From Armatimonadota bacterium (GTDB lineage: Bacteria; Cloacimonadota; Cloacimonadia; Cloacimonadales; TCS61): DNA of 33,633 bases. The stretch spans positions 64,113 through 97,745 of the forward strand of contig JABMPU010000035.1 in the NCBI GenBank assembly GCA_013203665.1. The letters are read 5' to 3'. Positions within the stretch are counted from its first letter, which is position 1; each line of letters begins with the position of its first letter. Position numbers and translations under genes: made by a program. This document shows positions 24,706 through 31,744 of this stretch, piece by piece. Below the pieces are notes generated by a model that was not told where the DNA came from, made no database searches, and was given only the letters and a program-made list of their open reading frames with translations.

Positions 24706-25764
24706 ATGCAATTAGACATGCATTTTTATGGTGTTTATGCTCTTTGTAGAGCAGCAGGCATTAACGAGAAAACAGCGGAAATCATTGCTCATTCATCTCA
24801 ATATGTTGATGATGCTCTCGGTGATGATACACTTGTTTTTCAAGATGGAAAAACAGCGATTCTTCCCACGATGACATCCCATAAACCGCTCGATTATAAA
24901 AACGTAATTGAAGAAGACCAGTGGAGAGTGTGGGTTTGTTTTCATTTTCTTCCGGGTAATGACCTGAAAGCAAAAACATTTTTTCAAAGAATGGTTTGCA
25001 CAATGAACAGTGTACCTGCTGGAGGAATTAAGAAATTTGCTCTAAAAAACAAAAATGAGGATTTCAGTCCATATCTCTGTGGGATTGTAGCTCATGTTTA
25101 TGCAGACACATTTGCACATTATGGCTTTATCGGTTTGAGTACAGAAATGAATCGTGTCATTGCAAGCTCAATAAATCCAGATATCAAATCAAAGAACATT
25201 GTTAAATATGTTTATAAAAAAATGGGAAATTTCTTTGATAAAGTTAAAGGAACAGGAGCGGAGATAATTCCTATGGGACATGGAGCAGTTGCAACTTTAC
25301 CGGACAGACCTTTTCTTAAATGGGAATATCAATATGAAAAGAGAAATAGGAAGAAAATTAAACGAACTAACTGGAAAGATTTTCTATTAGCCAGCCAACT
25401 TTTGCATCAATATTTCAAAGATTTTTTAAAAGACAATCCAGGAAAAGGTAATTCGAATAACTCAGTTGAATGGAACACAATTTCGGGGGAAATTGAAAAA
25501 ATCCTGAAAAAAGCAGGTTCCAAGGAAAACCGTATCGAGCAATGGAAAAAGGCAATAAATTCTAATTCTCTTTTTACAGCTTCAGAAAAAGATAAAAAAA
25601 TTAAATATAATGAAAAAGACTGGCATTTATCAGAGAAATTGCGAAAAAAGATGTCTGAAAAAGAAATAAAGAATCAGCATCTTTACCACTTTTACAAAGC
25701 TGCCTGGAGATACAGGAATTATGTTATTCATGAGCTTCTTCCTCAAGCAGGAATAATTAAATAA
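24706..25764 (+). CDS. DUF6765-like protein, possible helical metal-dependent hydrolase
   Basis: A 352-residue protein opening with MQLDMHFYGVYALCRAAGIN and AHSSQYVDDA, which I associate with the uncharacterised DUF6765 family. Candidate metal ligands are His6, His29, Asp35/Asp36, His59, His80 and an H-x3-D-x3-H helix (His130, Asp134, His138, in GIVAHVYADTFAHYGF). The pattern is reminiscent of all-helical zinc phospholipase C / P1-nuclease folds, but that is only an analogy. The C-terminal part is Lys-rich and helical. There is no signal peptide. It begins 35 bases after the OLD gene; whether it belongs functionally to the nuclease or is simply downstream is not clear. Confidence 0.65.
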   Translation: MQLDMHFYGVYALCRAAGINEKTAEIIAHSSQYVDDALGDDTLVFQDGKTAILPTMTSHKPLDYKNVIEEDQWRVWVCFHFLPGNDLKAKTFFQRMVCTMNSVPAGGIKKFALKNKNEDFSPYLCGIVAHVYADTFAHYGFIGLSTEMNRVIASSINPDIKSKNIVKYVYKKMGNFFDKVKGTGAEIIPMGHGAVATLPDRPFLKWEYQYEKRNRKKIKRTNWKDFLLASQLLHQYFKDFLKDNPGKGNSNNSVEWNTISGEIEKILKKAGSKENRIEQWKKAINSNSLFTASEKDKKIKYNEKDWHLSEKLRKKMSEKEIKNQHLYHFYKAAWRYRNYVIHELLPQAGIIK

Positions 25765-25811
25765 ATAAATGAGTATACCCAAGATCGCTGAATCAACCAA
25801 ATTAGGAAGGC

Positions 25812-26639
25812 ATTATCAAAGCAGTAATTTTACACGATAAGAAGGAGATTTATTCGTTTCTGAAAACAGATATTTTCAATCGGATTTACAGCATCGGTGA
25901 TCTGGATGATTTTTTCTGGGATGATACAACCTGGTTTGCTTTAAAAGAAAATGAAGAGATCAAATCCATCATTCTGCTCTATTCCGGGCTTTCGCTGCCA
26001 ACTCTTTTGGCAATCACAAATGATATTCTCTCTACAGAACAACTTCTGGGCAAAATCCAACATTTACTTCCCAACTGCTTTTATGCACATTTAAGCAGCG
26101 GACTGCAAGATGTTCTGCAGGAAAAATATCAGCTTTCTGCTCATGGAGAGCATTTCAAGATGGCTCTAAAAAATAAATCAAAATTAAGAAACCTTGAAAA
26201 GGTTTATAAGGAAGAGACCCGTAGCAGAAACCTTTTCAAGGTTAAGCCTGATGTTATTCAGCTTACAGAAAAAGATATTACTGATATTTTAGAGCTTTAC
26301 AAAACTGGTTATCCTGGAAATTGGTTTGATGAGCGAATGCTGAAAACGCAAAAATATTTTGGAGTTCGGCAGCAGAACAGGTTGATAAGCGTGGCAGGTA
26401 TTCATGTTTATTCCCAAAAGTATAATGTGGCAGCTTTGGGAAATATCTGCACTCATCCGGATTTCAGGGGAAAAGGATTTGGCAAAGCTGCAACTGCAAA
26501 ATTGTGTAAATCTTTGCTGCAGGAAATCGAGTTTATCGGTTTGAATGTGAAAGCAGATAATGAGACAGCTATTTCTCTTTATGAGAAATTGGGGTTTGAG
26601 ATTGTGAGTTCCTATTTCGAATTTATGGTTGAATCTTAG
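25812..26639 (+). CDS. Two-part GNAT-family N-acetyltransferase with non-canonical or lost start codon
   Basis: The protein-like reading frame extends upstream of the first available start (TTG at 26007) to about 25812: IIKAVILHDKKEIYSFLK and SIGDLDDFFWDDTTWFALKE look like a normal N-terminal GNAT-like half. No ATG, GTG or TTG occurs in that frame between the TAG at 25803 and 26007. An ATT at 25812, a few bases past AGGAAGG, is where a Met would be expected. The C-terminal half has the acetyl-CoA loop GNICTHPDFRGKGFGKAATAKL, then GLNVKADNETAISLYEKLGFE, the GNAT motif A/B pair. It acetylates an unknown amine. An 18-codon palindromic insertion (26190-26243) splits the two halves. Either ATT initiation, a point mutation or a sequence error explains the start. 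Confidence 0.75.
   Translation: MIKAVILHDKKEIYSFLKTDIFNRIYSIGDLDDFFWDDTTWFALKENEEIKSIILLYSGLSLPTLLAITNDILSTEQLLGKIQHLLPNCFYAHLSSGLQDVLQEKYQLSAHGEHFKMALKNKSKLRNLEKVYKEETRSRNLFKVKPDVIQLTEKDITDILELYKTGYPGNWFDERMLKTQKYFGVRQQNRLISVAGIHVYSQKYNVAALGNICTHPDFRGKGFGKAATAKLCKSLLQEIEFIGLNVKADNETAISLYEKLGFEIVSSYFEFMVES
26190..26243 (+). repeat. In-frame palindromic element inside the GNAT gene
   Basis: AACCTTGAAAAGGTTT (26190-26205) and AAACCTTTTCAAGGTT (26228-26243) are exact 16-base reverse complements separated by 22 bases. The whole unit is 54 bases, starts on a codon boundary, and encodes 18 codons (NLEKVYKEETRSRNLFKV) with no stop. It falls between the N- and C-terminal halves of the acetyltransferase. 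The size, symmetry and in-phase position resemble coding-region palindromic elements such as those of Rickettsia. Confidence 0.85.
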
Positions 26640-26747
26640 ATGCAGAGGGGATGGAGTTAAAGAGAAATGTTACACGAAATTAAGAAATTGCGTCAGCAAT
26701 AATTTATCAGTTTTAAAAAGGAATTTTAAATAAAATTAGGAGGAAAT

Positions 26748-27374
26748 TTGAAAAAAGTAATGTTGCTATTGTGGTTAATTTTAGGATTGACTTTCCTGAA
26801 TGCCCAATTAATTCATTCATATGGCGTAAAAACTGGTTGTGTTATTGCTAATCAAGATTTTGATTATACAGATAATTTTTTTAATTTAGATACACAAAAT
26901 AGGTATGGCTTGAATATAGGTGCATTCATAGAATTGTTTAGTAAAGCTAATTTAAATTTATTAATTGAAATTCATTATGTTCAAAAGGGGATGGTTGTAA
27001 AATTTAAAGAGTATGATATGTTTGCGAATTACATCAGTACCATTGAATTTATTAATCGAGTTGATTACATTTCGCTACCTGTTCTAGGAAAAATTGCATA
27101 TAAATTTAATAAATTATCACCTTATGTTATCGTTGGTCCCAGAATTGATATATTTTTAGGATATAATTCTGATTTTGCTGCAATCGTTTATGATGAATTT
27201 GAAAGCATAGATTTTGGGGGCACATTGGGACTCGGATGTGAATTTAGTTTAATTTCGTCACACACTTTTCTTATTGAAATGAGGTATTCTCCTTCTTTTA
27301 CAAATTCTTATGAAACTGATTTATTAAGAGTAACGAATAACTCATTTGAATTACTTGTAGGGGTAAAGTTTTAA
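26748..27374 (+). CDS. Small outer-membrane beta-barrel protein
   Basis: The 208-residue protein starts at TTG (26748), four bases after AGGAGG, and has a signal peptide (MKKVMLLLWLILGLTFLNAQ). The rest is amphipathic strands: YGVKTGCVIANQDF, YGLNIGAFIELFSKANLNLL, YISLPVLGKIAYKFNKLSPYVIVGP, FGGTLGLGCEFSL, and a terminal SFELLVGVKF ending in Phe. This is the pattern of the eight-stranded OmpX/OmpA-like 'outer membrane protein beta-barrel' family common in Bacteroidetes-type bacteria. Role is structural or adhesive, not catalytic. It stands alone, with a 108-base spacer upstream that holds no other gene. Confidence 0.8.
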   Translation: MKKVMLLLWLILGLTFLNAQLIHSYGVKTGCVIANQDFDYTDNFFNLDTQNRYGLNIGAFIELFSKANLNLLIEIHYVQKGMVVKFKEYDMFANYISTIEFINRVDYISLPVLGKIAYKFNKLSPYVIVGPRIDIFLGYNSDFAAIVYDEFESIDFGGTLGLGCEFSLISSHTFLIEMRYSPSFTNSYETDLLRVTNNSFELLVGVKF

Positions 27375-27429
27375 AAAACTTACTAAAATATAAATGCATG
27401 AAGAATGGCAAAAAAGCTTCACCCAACAA

Positions 27430-27486
27430 GCGTGTCAGCGAAGCAACGAAACACACGCCAAACCCTTACCTTCAACCGAGACGGTT
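27430..27486. repeat. Dispersed palindromic repeats upstream of the LolC/E gene
   Basis: GCGTGT (27430-27435) and ACACGC (27453-27458) pair across a 17-base loop. AACCGAGACGGTT (27474-27486) is the reverse complement of the core of the hairpin at 22726-22748. Both lie in the 134-base gap between the beta-barrel gene and the permease gene. The shared 13-mer shows that the element is repeated at least twice in this window. Confidence 0.6.
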
Positions 27487-27508
27487 TAACGAGCAGGAGA
27501 AATTCTGA

Positions 27509-28723
27509 ATGATCCATCTTTTTTTGGCTTTAAGGTATTTAAAAGGTAGAAAGAAAATTGTTTTCACATTTTCCAATATGCTGTCGTTATTCGGCATCAT
27601 AATTGGAGTTTTCTCGCTTCTCGTGGTTTCTTCTGTGATGAACGGTTTCGAACTTGATATGAAGAATCGCGTTATCGGTTCTAAAGCAGAAATTAAAATT
27701 TCTGATAAAAATTACAATCCCATAACAAATTATGCTCAGATTTTAGAGAAAGTAGATAATTTATCAAAAGTCAGAAACTCAGCTCCGGTTTGTCAAACTG
27801 AGCTCATGCTTCAGAATAAGAAAAATCTGGCATCTACCATCTGTTTTGGCATTGATTTGGAAAGACAAAATAAAGTAACGGAAATTTTGGAAAATATTGT
27901 TATAGGTTATCCATCTTCGAAAGACCTGAAAAATGACGGAATCATCATTGGATTAGACCTTTCATTAACGATTAACGCAACTGTAGGAGAGTATATTCAA
28001 CTGTCTTCACCGCTTGGAACTGTGCCCTCTCCTTTTGGTTTGCTTCCCAAAACAAAGAAACTGAAAGTGATAGGAATTTTTCTTTCCGGAATGCCTGAAT
28101 ACGATAAACTTTTCACCTACATTTCTCTTAAGAATTCTCAGTATTTCCTGGATTATAAAGATGAAGTGAACCAGGTAGAAGTTAAAACTCACAACCTTCG
28201 CAAATCATCCAAAATTGCACATCAAATTCAAGCTGTTTTGGGTGATGATTTTGTGGTGGAAGATTGGAGTGAATTTGATGCTAATTTGTTTAATGCCATA
28301 AAATTGGAAAAGGTCGTAATGTTCCTGGTTCTGGCTTTGATGATCATTATTGCTTCCTTTAATATGACTGGAAATTTCATCAAACTCGTGGCGGAAAAGA
28401 AGGTTGAGATCGGAGTGCTGAAAGCTATTGGTGCTTCCGAAAAAGATATTGTCCGTCTTTTTGTGAATGTGGGTTTGATCATCGGAATTATCGGTACATT
28501 TATTGGAGTTGCTTTTGCTTTGATTTTGCTTTTAGCTCAGGATTATTGGCATTTTATTAAAATTCCAGTTGCTGGTTTTCCGCTGCAATGGATTCCAGTT
28601 GATATCAGGATCCTGGATTTTGTAATTGTGCCGATTGTGGTAATTGTCATTAGTTTTCTCACAACTTTGCATCCTGCCAGAAGAACTGTTAAGATAGATC
28701 CTATCAAGATTATCCGAAGTTAG
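27509..28723 (+). CDS. LolC/LolE-family lipoprotein-releasing ABC transporter permease
   Basis: A 404-residue inner-membrane protein. The N-terminal segment FLALRYLKGRKKIVFTFSNM followed by LSLFGIIIGVFSLLVVSSVMNGFE is the LolC/E/MacB signature: one helix, then a large periplasmic domain (about residues 50-255). Three C-terminal helices make up the FtsX domain (VMFLVLALMIIIASFNMTGN, KKVEIGVLKAIGASEKDI, then two more), ending in the usual LHPARRTVKIDPIKIIR. With LolD ATPase this class extracts lipoproteins from the inner membrane for transfer to the outer membrane. No ATPase gene is adjacent; it may be encoded elsewhere. AGGAG precedes the ATG. Confidence 0.9.
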   Translation: MIHLFLALRYLKGRKKIVFTFSNMLSLFGIIIGVFSLLVVSSVMNGFELDMKNRVIGSKAEIKISDKNYNPITNYAQILEKVDNLSKVRNSAPVCQTELMLQNKKNLASTICFGIDLERQNKVTEILENIVIGYPSSKDLKNDGIIIGLDLSLTINATVGEYIQLSSPLGTVPSPFGLLPKTKKLKVIGIFLSGMPEYDKLFTYISLKNSQYFLDYKDEVNQVEVKTHNLRKSSKIAHQIQAVLGDDFVVEDWSEFDANLFNAIKLEKVVMFLVLALMIIIASFNMTGNFIKLVAEKKVEIGVLKAIGASEKDIVRLFVNVGLIIGIIGTFIGVAFALILLLAQDYWHFIKIPVAGFPLQWIPVDIRILDFVIVPIVVIVISFLTTLHPARRTVKIDPIKIIRS

Positions 28724-28739
28724 ATTAGCAGATTTGAGT

Positions 28740-28915
28740 TGCAATGATCCGGCAGTTACCGGAGAATGTAACTCGAGACTGCGACGGATGTTCTCAATCT
28801 GACCCGACTCGTGGCGACTTGTCTGGGCGTAATACAATGAAGCCTGAAGCGCGAGTTGGGAATGATTTTTTATCAGATGTTCTCAACTCGCATTTCATTA
28901 CGAGTCAAGTCCATC
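28740..28915. repeat. Repeat-rich spacer between convergent genes, with bidirectional hairpin
   Basis: The 196 bases between the LolC/E stop and the solenoid gene's stop hold no gene. GCGAGTTGGGA (28851-28861) pairs with TCTCAACTCGC (28881-28891) with one G-T wobble, and is nested within GACTCG/CGAGTC. TGATCCGGCA (28745-28754) matches the copy at 19776-19785. As both flanking genes end here, the hairpins may serve as terminators on both strands. Confidence 0.6.
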
Positions 28916-28919
28916 TGGA

Positions 28920-31733
28920 TCATTTTTCTTTCAACTTCTGCAGAAACCAGTTTCTATCATCTTCTCCGTTCATAAGAGCTTGAACTTTCTCATTCTCATC
29001 CAGGTTTTTCAGTGCCTTAATCATAAAAAATCTAACTGTTTGATAACTCCACAAATCAGTATCTTTCAAATTCATCAAAACAGGAATCGCTCTTTTATCT
29101 TTAATTTCTTCAAGAGCTTCGATTGTAAGACATGCTGCTAAACTGTCATCTGTTACGAATAAAAATTCTTTAAGAGGTTCAAATGCTTTTTCCTTCAGGG
29201 ATACCAGTGCATCTTTTGCCGGATATCTAACTACATAAAATGAATCCTGCAAAGCTGTAATGAAAAGTTCAATAGAATTTTCCGCATTGATGTTTTTCAG
29301 GGCTACAATCAAATCTTTTCGCAGCAGTTCATTTTCTTTTTCAGATGTAAATTCAGAAACACTGATTTCATGAAGACGCTTTCTGCACCTGTCATCATCG
29401 AATTTTCCCAGGGAACGGATCATTGCTCCGCTTTGATTCCATTTCTCTTTTTGCGAAAGTTCGATTAAAGGCTCGATTGCTCTTTCGTCTCCGATATCTC
29501 CCAGAGAAATCACAAATAATCCAACCTTAGCTCGAACCGAATCGTTCAAAGCTTCTATCAAAAAAGGAACAGCTTCCTCTCCCATATTTTTGAATATTGC
29601 CAGAATCGAATGAACTTCAGGTGCATTTTTTGTATCTGAAATAGAAATCAAATATTTACAGGTTGCTTCCGGATTTTTGAGGATCTCTTCATTTCCGAAT
29701 TCTCTCATTAAAGAAAACTTGGGCTCATAAGCAGACGCCATAATGAATAGCTCTTCAGTTGTATATTCTCTGGTTTCCACAGAATCCTTTTCTCCATAAT
29801 CCCAGATTTCTTCTTTCTGAATTTCTATGGGATAATCGATTCCAGCACCATAAGTGGAGCTTATCCAGAAATCTTTGTCTTCACCTTTGGCAGTGTAAAA
29901 ATCAGTTCCCTGCAAGTCCAGGATTAATCCGATAGAACCATAATTTCGTGACATCCTGCCATGACCGTGAGTTGTATAAGCATTCTTGGATAAATAGCCG
30001 TCATTCCCACTCAAATCCGCTAAAATTCCCACACCATGATGACTGGCAGCACCCTGGGAAAGGTCGTAGCACACGTAATCATCATTTCCTTTAATATCTA
30101 ATAAATAGCCAACTCCCAGATCGTGACCTTCACCCTGGGAAACACCATTTGCAGAATAATTGTCATTGCCATTCTCATCCAATAAACCACCCACAGAAAT
30201 GTGAATTCCAGCACCTTGAGAATACTGGTAAGAATTGTAATTGTCATGACCATCACGATCTACCAGGAAACCGAGTGAATACCAGTAGGAACTTCCCTGA
30301 CCATAAATATCGGAGACATAAGTATCATTGCCGCAAATGTCATCCAGAAGCCCGATACCACCTGAATAATCCGGACGATGTCCAAAACCGAAACCCTGAG
30401 AAAGCGAAACTGCATGATCATTGTATCTGAGCAGGTCAGTGTATTTTTGTTGAACAAGATAGAAGTCGTTTCCCGTTCTATCGAGTAAAGCTCCAAAACC
30501 GGCTAAATAACCGAATCCCTGGCAGAAAACAGTTCCCTGGTAAATATCGTTTCCTATTTCATCGATTTGCAGACCGATTCCCAGAAATGCAGCTCCCTGA
30601 GATGAGAAATCGGAAAAATATTTATCGCTTCCTTTTTTATCCAGCAGAATTCCGGTGCCAATCCAACCTGTTCCCAGGTTTGTTTCTGCTGTCGAATAAT
30701 AATCATTTCCCTCTTCATCGATCAGGATGCCGCAGCCAAATAAACCTGTGCCAAAAGCTGCCAAAGAATTTGAATAATATTTGTCATCTCCATTCAAATC
30801 CAGGCAGAAAGCAAATGGAAATTTTCCCATGGTTCCACCTGCATTTTGCGAATATGTGTCATTTCCACCCAGATCTATGATGATGGCAAATTCGTCTGAA
30901 TAATGGTTTTCTTTTCTTCCTCCAATTACAATATCTCCCCATGGAGTTTGTTCATAATAGAGAAATTTTCCTGCTGATGTTTCCGGTTTTGGAGATTTTC
31001 GGAAAATGCTTTTGAAAAATCCTTTTTCATTGTATTTTTCGATTTCTGCAGGATCGAGGTTTTTGAGATATCCAGTGATTTCTTCGATTCCCTGCAAACA
31101 GAAATATCCTTGATTATGAATGATTTTGCGGTCAAATCTTTCGAAATTCTTACAGAGTCTTTCAGAAAATTTTCTTGCTTCTTTTTCGATTTCTGCCAGT
31201 TCGAAAATGGTTTTCTCGGTTATTTCTTCATCTTCCTGTAAAAGGAGTGGAATATTTTCAGCGAGCGTATCCAGTTCTGCTATCGTGAATTCAGAAAACA
31301 ATTCTTCCTTCATCTCAGCAGCAACGAACATCTTATTTTTTAGGATGTTGATCACATCTTCAAAACTGTTTATTTGGATTTCTACTATTTCAGGTTCGAT
31401 TTCAATATCGAGATATTTGCTCATTATACAAAATCTTTCCAAAAGAGTTTTGGAAGAATCCTCAATTTCTTTTGCCATAAGGTTGGAAAACTCGATTGTT
31501 TCGAGCGGATTTTCCAGCAGATGAATTACTGCACAAAGCCTGAAAGTATCTTTCTTCACGTAATCTGCCTGCAATTGAACATCAGCAGGAGTCATTTTAA
31601 TTAAAGATAGAGATTGCTTTATTGCTTCATTGAGAGTTGGCGGATTCTCGAAAAATGGGTTTTCGATTTTATCTTCAGGAAGGAGAGAAACAATTGATAA
31701 AGTTAAAACTAGGAGAAGGACGATTATTTTCAT
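28920..31733 (-). CDS. Exported 'GNDxY' repeat solenoid protein with C-terminal HEAT-like repeats
   Basis: The 937-residue protein has a signal peptide (about 1-19). Residues 30-280 are mostly helical. Twelve G-(N/D/S/H/T)-D-x-Y repeats then begin at residues 290, 315, 342, 368, 394, 421, 468, 495, 522, 549, 576 and 609, most spaced 25-27 residues. Consensus is G-N-D-x-Y, a variable stretch, S-Q-G-x-G, then a hydrophobic G-x-L-L-D. The regularity suggests a beta-solenoid, with the Asp turns possibly binding calcium. Residues about 690-937 are HEAT-like helical repeats (e.g. VPFLIEALNDSVRAKVGLFV). I do not recognise a named family. Function may be binding or scaffolding at the cell surface. 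It is 11 bases downstream of the beta-helix gene, so probably one operon. Confidence 0.8.
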   Translation of the reverse strand: MKIIVLLLVLTLSIVSLLPEDKIENPFFENPPTLNEAIKQSLSLIKMTPADVQLQADYVKKDTFRLCAVIHLLENPLETIEFSNLMAKEIEDSSKTLLERFCIMSKYLDIEIEPEIVEIQINSFEDVINILKNKMFVAAEMKEELFSEFTIAELDTLAENIPLLLQEDEEITEKTIFELAEIEKEARKFSERLCKNFERFDRKIIHNQGYFCLQGIEEITGYLKNLDPAEIEKYNEKGFFKSIFRKSPKPETSAGKFLYYEQTPWGDIVIGGRKENHYSDEFAIIIDLGGNDTYSQNAGGTMGKFPFAFCLDLNGDDKYYSNSLAAFGTGLFGCGILIDEEGNDYYSTAETNLGTGWIGTGILLDKKGSDKYFSDFSSQGAAFLGIGLQIDEIGNDIYQGTVFCQGFGYLAGFGALLDRTGNDFYLVQQKYTDLLRYNDHAVSLSQGFGFGHRPDYSGGIGLLDDICGNDTYVSDIYGQGSSYWYSLGFLVDRDGHDNYNSYQYSQGAGIHISVGGLLDENGNDNYSANGVSQGEGHDLGVGYLLDIKGNDDYVCYDLSQGAASHHGVGILADLSGNDGYLSKNAYTTHGHGRMSRNYGSIGLILDLQGTDFYTAKGEDKDFWISSTYGAGIDYPIEIQKEEIWDYGEKDSVETREYTTEELFIMASAYEPKFSLMREFGNEEILKNPEATCKYLISISDTKNAPEVHSILAIFKNMGEEAVPFLIEALNDSVRAKVGLFVISLGDIGDERAIEPLIELSQKEKWNQSGAMIRSLGKFDDDRCRKRLHEISVSEFTSEKENELLRKDLIVALKNINAENSIELFITALQDSFYVVRYPAKDALVSLKEKAFEPLKEFLFVTDDSLAACLTIEALEEIKDKRAIPVLMNLKDTDLWSYQTVRFFMIKALKNLDENEKVQALMNGEDDRNWFLQKLKEK

Positions 31734-31744
31734 TTTATTTTAGA

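Noticed and set aside
28532-28837. 101-codon minus-strand open frame near the end of the LolC/E gene
   Set aside because: It overlaps the clearly coding permease on the opposite strand and runs into repeat DNA.
28920-31733. CRISPR-like or simple DNA repeat array in the solenoid gene
   Set aside because: The periodicity is at protein level (25-27 residues) with diverged DNA; no conserved DNA repeat/spacer structure.
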